Notes: generated by a model not told the origin, from the letters alone. 64,000 nucleotides of DNA from Branchiostoma belcheri (GCF_001625305.1 NW_017804465.1:301826-365825); one strand, 5' to 3'. Counted from the first letter of the stretch, positions 58,001 to 59,266 are shown. A program made the numbers and translations.

Positions 58001-59266
58001 CACTCGGGCAGTGACGAGAGCCTCCACGGACAGCCAAAGTCAAGGTCGCACTCGCTGGAGAAGCTGCGGCAGTCGCCCCGACCTCGCAGCTCCACCCCGC
58101 CCCGCGACCCCTCCCCCAGAACGAGGGCGAAGGTACACACCGTCCAGTCCCCGTCTTATTCCATGAAGAGCTCCTTCCGACGGAGCTGGAGCGGCACCAG
58201 CCCCCCCACGGTGGGTCCTGAGGTGAAACCCTCCCCAGAACCCACATGTAGCACAGACACTCAGGCCAAGGGCCCGCCCAGGCTCAAGACCCTCCCCACA
58301 GACTTTGCACTATCAGTAGTCATCCCCAATAGCGAGAGTTCCGAGCTGGAGGATCTGACAGACATGTCTCCTCTGGTTAGTGATGCCGCTGGCCAAGAGG
58401 GCCAACATGGCATGGGGAAGATCAGCCGCACGTTAGAAAACATCGCCAGCGCCTTCAGAAGCCCACGCACAAGCTCCAAGTCAAGCAAAGACGAGAAAGA
58501 GGACGTGGAACCCCTCTTGAACATGGAAGAGGGGGAGGGCAAAGGCGTGTCAGAATCTGAGTCAAAAACCCTAACCCAACTCACCCACTCCAGTTCAGGA
58601 ACACTTACAGAGGTCACCCCCCTCCCCACCCCTGACCAGGCTGTAGATAGACATTTAGACATAAAGAACCCTTCAGACAGTTCCCTGTGGAAAAAGAGAA
58701 AACACATTCCTTCTGTGTCAGACGACGGTCCCGCTGGAGAAAAGAACGATTCTGGCTCTCATCCGCAGACCAGACTAGCAGGAGAAAAACCTGGCGTTGT
58801 CCAGGATGGAAGGAATGGGAATGGGAGAAACAGGAGCCAGGAGAGAGAAAGCAGTATCGAGGACAATAGAAGGAATAGAAACGATAACGACGGAGCCATT
58901 CAGCACGCTGACTCTTACTCCTCCAACAGACCTGCAACGTTATCGACAGAAAACGAACAACAGGATCAGAGCTTCGACGACTCGTCAGAGAAGAAGAAGG
59001 GGACAAAGCTGACGAGGAAAGAGTCCGGCAGACAGAAGAGCAGGCTGCCCGTGTTCAGGACTGGGTCAGCCCCCGGACAGGAGTCGCCCGCAGGCACCAA
59101 GAGACAGAGCCCGGAGAGCACGCCGTTTGGCTCCAAGAGACCAAGTACTCTGAGTATGACAAAGGCTGATCTGGAGCTGAAGGGAAGTGATGAGGAGGCA
59201 GGGAGTACGGGACAAGTCAGTATCACCATGGGAGAACTGGCTGCCACAGGAGAGACTGTGTTGTAA
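6939..59266 (+). CDS. KIDINS220: KIDINS220/ARMS orthologue, 29 exons, 5' end outside window
   Basis: This gene encodes a kinase D-interacting, ankyrin-repeat-rich membrane-spanning scaffold. In vertebrates the family sits at the plasma membrane and links neurotrophin and other receptors to MAPK signalling and kinesin transport. Joining 29 exons, each with AG/GT borders and compatible phases, gives 5526 nt: 1841 residues and a TAA. Domain order (counting from the first residue in the window): ankyrin repeats 1 to about 350, KAP NTPase about 365-770 with Walker A near 397-404 and Walker B near 697-706, membrane segments near 432-451, 453-476, 583-608 and 620-637, post-KAP conserved block about 885-1020, Pro/Ser-rich linker, SAM-like domain about 1231-1300, Ser-rich tail, and C-terminal ETVL. 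The human protein is 1771 residues, so adding about 70 missing N-terminal residues makes this one slightly longer. The first window exon (DNWTAL) matches the third vertebrate ankyrin repeat. Orthology is recognised from remembered family sequence, not a search. Confidence 0.95.
7038..7443 (+). other. Intron, nothing notable
   Basis: A 406-bp AT-rich intron with a poly-A run near 7283. The open frame at 7035-7370 runs from the exon end into the intron in another frame and is not coding. Confidence 0.6.
7444..7542 (+). CDS. KIDINS220: KIDINS220 window exon 2: ankyrin repeat
   Basis: A 99-bp phase 0 exon between TTCTTAG and GTGAGT. It encodes [18 protein letters not shown] followed by a second helix and GANPNVQGQ. 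The Trp-containing GGW start matches the corresponding vertebrate repeat. Confidence 0.93.
7543..7984 (+). other. Intron, nothing notable
   Basis: A 442-bp intron; I see no repeat or conserved element other than single TACATG/CATGTA motifs. Confidence 0.6.
7985..8083 (+). CDS. KIDINS220: KIDINS220 window exon 3: ankyrin repeat
   Basis: A 99-bp phase 0 exon between ACCAG and GTACTT. It encodes [20 protein letters not shown], then [13 protein letters not shown]. The [10 protein letters not shown] core is shared with vertebrate KIDINS220. Confidence 0.94.
8327..8425 (+). CDS. KIDINS220: KIDINS220 window exon 4: ankyrin repeat
   Basis: A 99-bp phase 0 exon between TTTACAG and GTAAGT. It encodes [20 protein letters not shown] and [13 protein letters not shown], a canonical ankyrin repeat. 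It is GC-richer than the flanking intron, as for all exons of this gene. Confidence 0.94.
8540..8730. repeat. Dispersed repeat inside intron, probable retroelement tail
   Basis: The segment has CTACGTGTATATTCAACAAC, GAAGAAAGTGACAGACAGTC and ACTGAAATGCCAGTTGT followed by GTTGAATAAAG. This resembles 3' ends of dispersed elements; similar phrases (GAGGAAGGTAACAGATGGTA, GGCTGAATAAAAC) occur at 22236-22280. The family name is not known to me. Confidence 0.4.
8806..8904 (+). CDS. KIDINS220: KIDINS220 window exon 5: ankyrin repeat
   Basis: A 99-bp phase 0 exon between CCCACAG and GTACAG. It encodes [20 protein letters not shown] and [13 protein letters not shown]. The second-helix RNPNVN matches the vertebrate repeat. 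An ATG at 8785 in the same frame is intronic, not the exon start. Confidence 0.93.
8905..9273 (+). other. Intron, nothing notable
   Basis: A 369-bp intron without repeats that I recognise. Confidence 0.6.
9274..9372 (+). CDS. KIDINS220: KIDINS220 window exon 6: ankyrin repeat
   Basis: A 99-bp phase 0 exon between CCCCAG and GTAGGA. It encodes [20 protein letters not shown] and [13 protein letters not shown], an ankyrin repeat aligned with the vertebrate DGNTAL repeat. Confidence 0.93.
9373..9737 (+). other. Intron with possible dispersed-repeat piece
   Basis: A 365-bp intron. The section 9535-9630 (GGTCTTGAGGAGTGGACTAA, then GAAACGTCTAATAAAATAAA) looks like a dispersed repeat tail, but I cannot prove a second copy in the window. 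Confidence 0.4.
9738..9836 (+). CDS. KIDINS220: KIDINS220 window exon 7: ankyrin repeat
   Basis: A 99-bp phase 0 exon between CCCTCAG and GTAAGT. It encodes [20 protein letters not shown] and [13 protein letters not shown]. The GDTVLI and final DVD (DID in human) patterns match the family. Confidence 0.93.
10127..10225 (+). CDS. KIDINS220: KIDINS220 window exon 8: ankyrin repeat
   Basis: A 99-bp phase 0 exon between CTACAG and GTATGT. It encodes [20 protein letters not shown] and [26 protein letters not shown] is identical to the vertebrate repeat as I recall it, so this is one of the strongest anchors for the gene identity. Confidence 0.95.
10226..10638 (+). other. Intron, nothing notable
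   Basis: A 413-bp intron; the segment near 10545-10570 contains a short duplicated CAGTCTGCCAG phrase, otherwise nothing stands out. Confidence 0.55.
10639..10737 (+). CDS. KIDINS220: KIDINS220 window exon 9: ankyrin repeat
   Basis: A 99-bp phase 0 exon between CTGTATAG and GTATGT. It encodes [20 protein letters not shown] and [13 protein letters not shown]. The LL.KGAKVSA.DK ending matches the vertebrate repeat. Confidence 0.94.
10784..11040 (+). repeat. Dispersed repeat, family with copies near 25190 and 47690
   Basis: AACATTGAAAATTTCCTGCA, CAGACAAATTTTACCTGCAC and TTCAGAAACCATTGTGCTTA match, with drift, 47725-48000 on the same strand and 25190-25470 on the opposite strand (for example CAGTCAATGCAGC against the complementary TTTGCTGCATC). 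It is an unnamed interspersed family. Confidence 0.6.
11110..11430 (+). repeat. Minisatellite of ACACAATACACATCATCATC units
   Basis: About 20 imperfect copies of CACAATACAC(ATC)n, mixed with CACGATACAC variants and pure ATC runs. The His/Ser/Thr-rich open frame across it is a by-product. Confidence 0.9.
11527..11704 (+). CDS. KIDINS220: KIDINS220 window exon 10: last ankyrin repeats and linker to KAP
   Basis: A 178-bp exon entering in phase 0 and leaving in phase 1. It encodes [20 protein letters not shown], then [19 protein letters not shown], then [20 protein letters not shown]. It closes the ankyrin stack and starts the linker to the NTPase domain, both nearly identical to vertebrates. 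This exon breaks the 99-bp rule of the nine before it. Confidence 0.95.
12004..12168 (+). CDS. KIDINS220: KIDINS220 window exon 11: start of KAP NTPase, Walker A
   Basis: A 165-bp exon, phase 1 to phase 1, acceptor TTTTCCCAG, donor GTGAGT. It encodes [17 protein letters not shown] and [26 protein letters not shown] is the Walker A loop of the KAP P-loop NTPase family; the Lys and Ser needed for nucleotide phosphate and magnesium are present, so binding is probably retained. Confidence 0.96.
12384..12563 (+). CDS. KIDINS220: KIDINS220 window exon 12: membrane segments 1 and 2 inside KAP
   Basis: A 180-bp exon, phase 1 to phase 1. It encodes [16 protein letters not shown], then two hydrophobic stretches: [20 protein letters not shown], and from [10 protein letters not shown] to MFL. 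KAP proteins of this type carry transmembrane helices inserted in the NTPase fold, which places the ankyrin stack and tail on the cytoplasmic side. Confidence 0.94.
12564..13124 (+). other. Intron holding an exon-edge duplicate
   Basis: A 561-bp intron. Apart from ACATGTACATGT at 12771 and the decayed exon copy at 12931-13016, nothing is recognised. Confidence 0.6.
12931..13016 (+). pseudogene. Decayed duplicate of the 5' edge of window exon 13
   Basis: The segment CTGTCCCCACCATGTGTAG then GCATGTGGGATTGGGATTTT and AGGGATTTGACTTG parallels the acceptor and first 50 bp of the exon at 13125 (CTGTCCCCATCAGGTATAG, AGGGATTTGACTGG). Substitutions break the acceptor AG and the reading frame. Confidence 0.75.
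13125..13278 (+). CDS. KIDINS220: KIDINS220 window exon 13: KAP domain
   Basis: A 154-bp exon, phase 1 in, phase 2 out, acceptor CATCAG, donor GTGAGT. It encodes [19 protein letters not shown] and continues to QVCFCNPP and QQALPI. The W.WAW motif and the 'LPVR' type junction match the family. A decayed copy of its 5' edge lies about 170 bp upstream. Confidence 0.92.
13581..13732 (+). CDS. KIDINS220: KIDINS220 window exon 14: KAP domain
   Basis: A 152-bp exon, phase 2 in, phase 1 out. It encodes [20 protein letters not shown], then [13 protein letters not shown], then [29 protein letters not shown] is a near-identical family signature. Confidence 0.95.
14025..14317 (+). CDS. KIDINS220: KIDINS220 window exon 15: membrane segments 3 and 4
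   Basis: A 293-bp exon, phase 1 in, phase 0 out. After a short basic stretch and a CCC cluster it has a hydrophobic helix ([19 protein letters not shown]), a loop with [12 protein letters not shown], and a second helix ([15 protein letters not shown]), then a helical [20 protein letters not shown] segment. The Cys cluster next to the membrane could be acylated; that is inference. The exon is strikingly GC-rich. Confidence 0.94.
14318..14778 (+). repeat. Intron with possible SINE-like fragment
   Basis: The phrase GTTAAGTGCCTTTCCCAAGG, GGTGGATTGGAACCCAAGAC resembles a common animal SINE body with a B-box-like region on the complementary strand. Only a fragment of about 140 bp (14565-14700) is seen. 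Confidence 0.35.
14779..14898 (+). CDS. KIDINS220: KIDINS220 window exon 16: KAP Walker B region
   Basis: A 120-bp phase 0 exon between GTGCAG and GTAACA. It encodes [20 protein letters not shown] followed by [17 protein letters not shown] run of hydrophobic residues then DGLD is the Walker B strand; the acidic residues for catalysis are present. Confidence 0.95.
15198..15302 (+). CDS. KIDINS220: KIDINS220 window exon 17: KAP domain
   Basis: A 105-bp phase 0 exon between TGTTCAG and GTCAGC. It encodes [19 protein letters not shown] and [14 protein letters not shown]. The 'DPHIIIKA' block is a family signature after Walker B. Confidence 0.95.
15605..15841 (+). CDS. KIDINS220: KIDINS220 window exon 18: end of KAP domain
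   Basis: A 237-bp phase 0 exon between CTCCAG and GTTAGT. It starts [20 protein letters not shown], then [18 protein letters not shown], a conserved KAP ending, followed by a variable polar stretch ending TRRPR. The frame stays open into the intron for 44 more codons (stop 15974-15976), so intron retention would add a hydrophobic tail. Confidence 0.93.
15842..16334 (+). other. Intron, open into a hydrophobic tail at its start
   Basis: A 493-bp intron. Its first 132 bp continue the exon frame and would encode a strongly hydrophobic stretch before a stop at 15974-15976. The rest shows no repeat. Confidence 0.5.
16335..16575 (+). CDS. KIDINS220: KIDINS220 window exon 19: basic linker and post-KAP block
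   Basis: A 241-bp exon, phase 0 in, phase 1 out, acceptor TTTGCAG, donor GTTTGT. The first half is rich in Arg and Ser ([24 protein letters not shown]) with several RQxS/T kinase-type sites. The end, [16 protein letters not shown], is the start of the conserved post-KAP block. Confidence 0.94.
16576..16983 (+). other. Intron, nothing notable
   Basis: A 408-bp intron beginning with a (GTTT)n run; no further structure recognised. Confidence 0.55.
16984..17146 (+). CDS. KIDINS220: KIDINS220 window exon 20: post-KAP conserved block
   Basis: A 163-bp exon, phase 1 in, phase 2 out. It encodes [20 protein letters not shown], then [33 protein letters not shown] is identical to the vertebrate sequence I recall and is the best signature outside the NTPase motifs. 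Confidence 0.96.
17270..17505. repeat. Degenerate local repeat in intron
   Basis: AGCTGGTGTGTTACACTGAA with TATACAGATACAGATACT (from 17371) recurs as AGCTGGTGTGCTTTGCTGAA with GTACAGATACAGAATACT (from 17456); GTCATTCGGTG-type phrases also occur twice before it. Tandem duplication with drift. Confidence 0.55.
17589..17767 (+). CDS. KIDINS220: KIDINS220 window exon 21: post-KAP conserved block, end
   Basis: A 179-bp exon, phase 2 in, phase 1 out, acceptor CTCCCCAG, donor GTGAGA. It encodes [20 protein letters not shown] and [17 protein letters not shown], both family signatures. A decayed second copy of its 3' edge lies in the next intron at 17889-17957. Confidence 0.95.
17889..17957 (+). pseudogene. 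Decayed duplicate of the 3' edge of window exon 21
   Basis: ATGGATCCCGACATCAAGAC then TGTTATAGCAGGTGAGAGG repeats the exon end and donor at 17736-17775 (CTGGACCCTAACATCAAGAC, TGTCATAGCAGGTGAGACC), about 153 bp downstream. The similarity runs on into the intron (GCAGATTGTCAGGT / TCAGATTATGG). The donor is intact but there is no acceptor next to it. Confidence 0.75.
18101..18137. repeat. Short tandem repeat, 18-bp unit
   Basis: TCTTCATAGTCTTTAG is repeated twice in tandem with a third partial unit. Confidence 0.8.
18417..18829. mobile_element. Tourist-like MITE, second subfamily
   Basis: Ends GGTCACACTGATTTAACATG and the reverse complement of GCATCCATAAAATTAAGTCA/GTGTGGCC pair as inverted repeats, flanked by TAA on both sides. 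A right end of the same type is at 62486-62515. Confidence 0.65.
18830..19247 (+). other. Intron tail, nothing notable
   Basis: Ordinary intron with ACATGTACATGTAG at 19036; no exon or repeat recognised. Confidence 0.5.
19248..19319 (+). CDS. KIDINS220: KIDINS220 window exon 22: candidate cassette exon, phase 1-1
   Basis: A 72-bp open segment between TTTTCAG and GTAACA, phase 1 at both ends. It adds 24 residues, [20 protein letters not shown] plus flanks, rich in Ser and Pro. It can be skipped without changing the frame. Support is from splice sites, phase and composition only; there is no conserved motif. Confidence 0.6.
19320..20208 (+). other. Intron, nothing notable
   Basis: An 889-bp intron, CT-rich in its middle (19490-19810). 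No exon with matching phase was found. Confidence 0.5.
20209..20397 (+). CDS. KIDINS220: KIDINS220 window exon 23: Pro/His/Ser-rich linker, phase 1-1
   Basis: A 189-bp exon between GTTCCCAG and GTATAG, phase 1 at both ends. It encodes a low-complexity linker ([43 protein letters not shown]). Vertebrate KIDINS220 has a Pro-, Ser- and Tyr-rich linker at the same place. Several SP/TP sites suggest proline-directed phosphorylation (inference). Confidence 0.82.
20997..21028. repeat. (GT)n microsatellite
   Basis: About 15 GT units with one T interruption. Confidence 0.95.
21148..21264. mobile_element. Small foldback element, AAGCAGAGGTTGG ends
   Basis: AAGCAGAGGTTGGTGGGGAC and the reverse complement of CTACCAACCTCTGCTT form inverted ends, continuing through GATTGTGA / TCACAATC. 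A single related end is at 29886 (CAAGCAGAGGTTGATAAGGA). Confidence 0.65.
21619..21729 (+). CDS. KIDINS220: KIDINS220 window exon 24: linker exon, phase 1-1
   Basis: A 111-bp exon between CCACGCAG and GTATGC, phase 1 at both ends. It encodes [19 protein letters not shown] and an Ala-rich end ([11 protein letters not shown]). Like its two neighbours it may be skipped in frame. The clean splice sites and GC-rich composition favour a real exon. Confidence 0.78.
21730..22397 (+). other. Intron with possible dispersed repeat
   Basis: A 668-bp intron. 22230-22370 resembles the dispersed repeat at 8540-8730. A TGACGTCA site occurs at 21868. Confidence 0.4.
22398..22618 (+). CDS. KIDINS220: KIDINS220 window exon 25: Ser/Pro/Gln-rich linker
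   Basis: A 221-bp exon, phase 1 in, phase 0 out. It encodes [20 protein letters not shown] and a Pro run then Gln run ([10 protein letters not shown]). Two donors fit: after ATGCAG (donor at 22613) and after GTCAAG (donor at 22619); both keep the frame and differ by the two residues VK. The following intron is about 33 kb. Confidence 0.85.
22685..25180 (+). other. Intronic stretch, little structure
   Basis: AT-rich. It holds a (GGTT)n microsatellite at 23338-23360 and isolated ACATGTACATGT motifs. Open frames here (23234-23455, 23468-23782) have no family features. Confidence 0.5.
25190..25475 (-). repeat. Dispersed repeat, inverse copy of 10784 family
   Basis: AAACCTGCACTGGTCGATGT, GGTGCAGGTAACTTTCAATG and GTTTCAGCACCAAGGACAGA read, on the complement, like 47685-48000 (GTCCTTGGTGCTGAAATGCA, ACATTGAAAATAACCTG). 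Confidence 0.6.
25620..25961. mobile_element. Tourist-like MITE
   Basis: Left end GGCCACATCAATTTCATTTG with TTGGTTCTCTGA; right end CCAAGAACCAAATTATTG, AAGTTGGTGTAGCC. The interior GAAGACATGTGACAGGG and the phrase ACTGTTGGAGCCAAAATATT match the intact copy at 1997 (ACTGTTGGGGGCAAAACATG). Confidence 0.8.
26257..26342. repeat. Perfect 19-bp inverted repeat
   Basis: AAGGAAATTGTTACTCAAG (26257-26275) pairs perfectly with CTTGAGTAACAATTTCCTT (26324-26342) across a 48-bp loop. It may be a tiny foldback element. Confidence 0.85.
26343..28029 (+). other. Intronic stretch, nothing recognised
   Basis: AT-rich, without a supported gene or repeat family. Confidence 0.5.
28030..28275. repeat. 41-bp tandem repeat in a dispersed repeat
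   Basis: AATCCTGAGCTC(T/A)TATTGG begins at 28030, 28071, 28112 and 28153, an exact 41-bp period. The downstream part (GGGAATGGTTCTCTTGAGG to CACAGACT) recurs with a single unit at 44732-44905. Confidence 0.85.
29165..29435 (+). repeat. SINE-like repeat, copy 1
   Basis: TTTCCTCACTGCACCC, TGTACCTGACTTCGGTTGAG, GTAAAAGGCAGTGGAAGGAG and CTCAAAAAGGCTATGGGACT match 42790-43053 in order and orientation. Confidence 0.65.
29935..30035 (+). repeat. Dispersed repeat, pair with 33868-34016
   Basis: TTTTCTGACA, CAATCTTTGGTGGCCTATAA, ACTTTGCCACTGAAAGATCT recurs at 33868-34016 (AAATCTTTGGTGGTCTATTG, ACTTTGCCATTGAAAGATCT) with a 50-bp length difference. Confidence 0.65.
30040..32360 (+). other. Intronic stretch with a truncated MITE end
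   Basis: Mostly unremarkable. At 31283-31325 GCCACATCAAATTATTTTCT, TGGTTCTCAG looks like a left end of the Tourist-like family without its partner. Confidence 0.45.
32366..32440 (+). repeat. tRNA-like SINE head
   Basis: GGGCTGTGGTTATTGCC, then GGAGGTCGGGAGTTCGAATC is compatible with A- and B-box polymerase III promoter elements (GTTCGAATCC). It does not fold into a full tRNA that I can support, so it is more likely a tRNA-derived SINE remnant. Confidence 0.5.
32441..34130 (+). other. Intronic stretch, open frames without support
   Basis: The 151-codon frame at 32727-33182 is Phe/Leu-rich at first and then low quality; I see no domain. 33868-34016 is the second copy of the 29935 repeat. Confidence 0.45.
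34133..34365. mobile_element. Degenerate Tourist-like MITE
   Basis: Right end AAAACCAAGGATTTAAATTG, GTGTGGC is clear; the left end (CTGATTCTCAGAATTTG) is worn. Confidence 0.55.
34366..35396 (+). other. Region before the nested ORF, possible promoter
   Basis: From about 34960 the sequence becomes GC- and CpG-richer (for example GGGCGGGAGCC on the + strand near 35123) and stays so up to the TATA-like box. No other gene is seen. Confidence 0.4.
35397..35404 (+). promoter_or_regulatory. TATA-like box before the nested reading frame
   Basis: TATAAAGG follows an AT-rich run and lies about 30-35 bp before a plausible start region near 35430. The segment 34960-35330 upstream is GC- and CpG-richer than the rest of the intron, as expected for a promoter. 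Confidence 0.4.
35436..35471 (+). other. Short upstream reading frame before the nested ORF
   Basis: An ATG with a good context (GAACCATGA) opens an 11-codon frame, [11 protein letters not shown], closing 12 bp before the main ATG. It could repress translation of the nested ORF, or, because AACAG|GTAGCC near its end is donor-like, be part of a spliced leader exon. Confidence 0.35.
35484..35936 (+). CDS. Nested 150-codon reading frame with C-terminal coiled coil, unknown function
   Basis: A single open frame on the host-gene strand inside the 33-kb intron, with coding-like GC-rich composition. The product has Cys residues near the start, a Ser run (residues 65-72), and a charged heptad-like helix over about 92-149 ([20 protein letters not shown] and [12 protein letters not shown]). 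No signal peptide or membrane helix is seen. A TATA-like box lies 80 bp upstream, and the first ATG has a weak context; ATGs at codons 26 and 39 are alternatives. I do not recognise the family. It may be an independent intronic gene. Alternatively it may be a first exon: GAG at 35922-35924 is followed by GCAAAG, a possible GC-type donor in phase 0, which would join the SAM-domain exon at 55658. Confidence 0.6.
   Translation: MTVDVCETQCPPCVDASRNAQIVSPMNSLSYHPPILGNMQYHSKILAKYMKKYPGSRIPKLNNSASSSSSSSEHGNGSTQQPPNFYKGYFATNRELKDVNNRITDLERLLSNRLENITKRWTDCLRILRDDIFLHISLLHDRIDSLEAKA
35937..38700 (+). other. Region after the nested ORF
   Basis: AT-rich, no further reading frame. The first AATAAA after the ORF stop is at 37069-37074. 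ACATGTACATGTACACG at 37575 and a TACATGTACATGTACATG run near 38245 are present. 38040-38100 (AGTCTCGACTGGACTTCTCT, GGTAGAAATTG) faintly resembles the TAGCCTCTACCAGG family. Confidence 0.4.
38736..39165 (+). repeat. Four degenerate 115-142-bp modules
   Basis: GAAGACATCTATTTTGCATT, GACGT, then GACGCAATGTCTCAGAAT-like text begins at 38736, 38862, 39004 and 39119. Modules are also preceded by GATCTT and separated by AGTAAAAGGCACA-like phrases. Confidence 0.75.
39166..41283 (+). other. Intronic stretch, nothing recognised
   Basis: AT-rich with short CATA repeats (39560, 39620). No supported gene. Confidence 0.5.
41284..41380. repeat. Two interlaced perfect inverted repeats
   Basis: TTGGAATTAGCTGATT (41284-41299) pairs with AATCAGCTAATTCCAA (41335-41350), and the adjoining GTAAAAATGCTGTAACGCT (41300-41318) pairs with AGCGTTACAGCATTTTTAC (41362-41380). 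The order is A-B-A'-B', so the two stems interlock. Confidence 0.9.
41381..42716 (+). other. Intronic stretch, nothing recognised
   Basis: The open frame at 42265-42702 lacks any family feature. No repeat recognised. Confidence 0.45.
42717..42776. repeat. Tandem repeat of GGAGTAGAATGGCTAGGTAT
   Basis: Three copies of about 23 bp with small changes. Confidence 0.85.
42783..43053 (+). repeat. SINE-like repeat, copy 2
   Basis: Begins with GGGGTTGCAGGTTTGATTCT, a B-box-like phrase, then CTTTCCTCACTCCACCC, GGTACCTGACTTCAATTGGA, GTAAAAGGCAGTGGAAGGGA and CTCAAAAAGGCGATTGGACT, matching 29165-29435. Confidence 0.65.
43054..44560 (+). other. Intronic stretch, possible conserved element
   Basis: No supported gene. 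44035-44290 is less AT-rich and lacks repeats (GTAGCGGCTTGTTCGAGG, GACCGGGCGAGCATCGGGGA), so it could be a regulatory element; this is only a composition argument. Confidence 0.35.
44566..44670. mobile_element. Partial TAGCCTCTACCAGG element
   Basis: TAGCCTCTACCAGGCTT, AAGCGGCCGGAAAGAGCAGA and TTGGCCAAATAGACAG match the left half of the intact element at 48694. Confidence 0.7.
44732..44905. repeat. Dispersed repeat, second copy of 28030 family
   Basis: AATCCTGAGCTCCTATTGGA, CTGATTTTCAT, GGGAATGGTTCTCTCAAG, GTGTATGGCCA and GATGCCCAATCAGCC match 28153-28275 but have a single 41-bp unit. Confidence 0.75.
44906..47684 (+). other. Intronic stretch, nothing recognised
   Basis: AT-rich; open frames at 45339-45751 have no domain. 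No inverted or tandem repeat recognised. Confidence 0.45.
47685..48000 (+). repeat. Dispersed repeat, same family as 10784
   Basis: CCTTGGTGCTGAAATGCATT, AACATTGAAAATAACCTG, CAGACAAATTTTACATGCAT, CAGAAACCATTGTCATTATT and GTAAACCCAGACCATGG parallel the copy at 10784-11040. Confidence 0.65.
48250..48485 (+). repeat. Dispersed repeat, pair with 53850-54075
   Basis: GAAAACTATAGATGGGATTT, GAGACATTGTACC, ACACAATACATTTAATG and GCAGTACGTTTCTGCCAA correspond in order to AAAACTATAGACTGGATGTC, GAGACATTCTAC, ACACAATACATTACATT and GCAGTACTTTCTGCCGA at 53850-54075. Confidence 0.65.
48694..48843. mobile_element. Intact 150-bp MITE with 9-bp target duplication
   Basis: Ends TAGCCTCTACCAGGCTTGAG and the exact reverse complement CTCAAGCCTGGTAGAGGCTA, flanked on both sides by ATTTTTGGC (48685-48693 and 48844-48852). 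A 9-bp duplication is typical of Mutator-like elements. Partial copies are at 44566, 55447, and the related TAGTCTCCACCAGACTT ends near 63104-63250 and 63888. Confidence 0.88.
48853..50880 (+). other. Intronic stretch, possible conserved element
   Basis: No gene. 49380-49560 includes a perfect odd palindrome GGAATTAATAATTCC (49415-49429 region) and CpG-containing text (GGTCGCGGACATTACCGTAA), which could be regulatory. Confidence 0.35.
50883..51107. mobile_element. Tourist-like MITE
   Basis: Ends GGTCATACCAATTTAATTTC with CTGGTTTTCTGA and AATAAATTGGTGTGGCC form inverted repeats of the 1997 family. The candidate exon at 51368 lies 260 bp downstream. Confidence 0.7.
51368..51454 (+). CDS. Candidate 87-bp cassette exon of KIDINS220 in the 33-kb intron
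   Basis: A stop-free 87-bp segment follows a strong C/T tract and GCGTAG, and is followed by GTATAG. It is phase 0 at both ends, so it fits exactly between the exons ending at 22618 and starting at 55658. It would add 29 residues, including [20 protein letters not shown], with the Ser/Pro character of the linker. It is GC-rich compared with its surroundings. No transcript evidence is available, so it may be a chance match. Confidence 0.45.
51668..51815. mobile_element. Foldback element of about 148 bp
   Basis: CCATTACAGGCTTCAAGGCT, TGACTTTTTTTATGCC faces GGCACAAAAAAGTCAAATCC, TGAAGCCTGAAATGG as an inverted repeat of about 35 bp with a few mismatches. Confidence 0.75.
51816..52840 (+). other. 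Intronic stretch, nothing recognised
   Basis: No supported gene or repeat. Confidence 0.45.
52845..54340 (+). repeat. Degenerate repeat cluster
   Basis: Phrases recur with drift: TTTGCTGCAGTG after 'GACC..GG.ACTT' at 52890-52935, 53090-53130 and 54155-54210; ATCTGATGG(C/T)CCTGAC at 52955 and 54218; and a GTTATTAA..G.TTTGTTGTC.GTCC phrase at 53480, 53632 and 54260. 53135-53454 also contains a Tourist-like right end (AATTGAATTGGTGTGGCC). Confidence 0.6.
54341..55446 (+). other. Intronic stretch, nothing recognised
   Basis: A G-run at 54357-54367 and otherwise AT-rich sequence; no gene. Confidence 0.45.
55447..55530. mobile_element. Partial TAGCCTCTACCAGG element
   Basis: TAGCCTCTACCAGGCTTCAG, TTGGCTGGAAAGAGTAGAAA and TTGGCCAGAAAGACAGGTAA match the left half of 48694. 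It ends about 130 bp before the SAM-domain exon. Confidence 0.75.
55658..55767 (+). CDS. KIDINS220: KIDINS220 window exon 26: start of SAM-like domain
   Basis: A 110-bp exon, phase 0 in, phase 2 out, after a long CT tract (CTCTCTCTCCCTCTCACAG). It encodes [20 protein letters not shown], then [17 protein letters not shown]. The 'L.V..VC..L.QLEG..Q..LP' pattern is the first half of the SAM-like domain of the family. Confidence 0.93.
55768..56208 (+). other. Intron with (GTTT)n run
   Basis: A 441-bp intron starting with a TTTGTTTG microsatellite (55780-55812); nothing else recognised. Confidence 0.55.
56209..56371 (+). CDS. KIDINS220: KIDINS220 window exon 27: SAM-like domain, second half
   Basis: A 163-bp exon, phase 2 in, phase 0 out, acceptor TCTTATAG, donor GTCAGA. 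It encodes [20 protein letters not shown], then [20 protein letters not shown]. 'NINGPVLL', 'DELK' and 'FGDWQLFR' are hallmark SAM-fold residues shared with vertebrates. Confidence 0.95.
56722..56975 (+). repeat. Tandem copies of the 5' part of window exon 28 with its intron
   Basis: The exon start GTTGAAGAGGAGTTTATAGA at 56976 recurs at 56848 with its acceptor TTTTTGTCAG and 60 bp of coding sequence, 128 bp upstream. A third, worn piece (GCCAGCAGCAGGGC, then CTGTACCTTAAATTTCACCT) starts at 56722. The middle copy has a usable acceptor but no good donor, and reading through shifts into a stop. Confidence 0.85.
56976..57149 (+). CDS. KIDINS220: KIDINS220 window exon 28: acidic and Ser-rich segment
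   Basis: A 174-bp phase 0 exon between TTTGTCAG and GTAGAG. It encodes [20 protein letters not shown], then [20 protein letters not shown]. Its first 60 bp and the intron before it are repeated upstream with a 128-bp offset; this copy is chosen because it alone has an open frame up to a donor that joins the next exon. Confidence 0.88.
57150..57838 (+). repeat. Intron with two copies of an ACAGTGCCCCCT phrase
   Basis: ACAACAGTGCCCCCTGCTGA, TTTCTCAGAGCAGTGCATGG, TGCAAACGAAC (57438-57488) resembles TCAACAGTGCCCCCTACCAA, TTCTGAGAAGTACATAATGC, AAACAAAC (57694-57740), two small dispersed repeat pieces in one intron. Confidence 0.55.
57839..59266 (+). CDS. KIDINS220: KIDINS220 window exon 29: terminal exon with Ser-rich tail and PDZ ligand
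   Basis: A 1428-nt terminal coding exon follows CCCCCTCCAG in phase 0 and ends in TAA at 59264-59266. An upstream in-frame ATG at 57785 is intronic. The 475 residues are mostly disordered: Ser, Pro and charged runs such as [20 protein letters not shown], and an acidic [17 protein letters not shown]. Its start (AYLDSIENQ) resembles the vertebrate 'AEYRDAYREY' coiled region only weakly. The protein ends TGETVL; ETVL fits a class I PDZ ligand, as does the vertebrate terminus (ESIL). Confidence 0.94.
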   Translation, partial: AYLDSIENQAVSVRSKIPVRRSPNTTEEKKALEDEKYQSRIPRLSNSKHDLSSLHSGSDESLHGQPKSRSHSLEKLRQSPRPRSSTPPRDPSPRTRAKVHTVQSPSYSMKSSFRRSWSGTSPPTVGPEVKPSPEPTCSTDTQAKGPPRLKTLPTDFALSVVIPNSESSELEDLTDMSPLVSDAAGQEGQHGMGKISRTLENIASAFRSPRTSSKSSKDEKEDVEPLLNMEEGEGKGVSESESKTLTQLTHSSSGTLTEVTPLPTPDQAVDRHLDIKNPSDSSLWKKRKHIPSVSDDGPAGEKNDSGSHPQTRLAGEKPGVVQDGRNGNGRNRSQERESSIEDNRRNRNDNDGAIQHADSYSSNRPATLSTENEQQDQSFDDSSEKKKGTKLTRKESGRQKSRLPVFRTGSAPGQESPAGTKRQSPESTPFGSKRPSTLSMTKADLELKGSDEEAGSTGQVSITMGELAATGETVL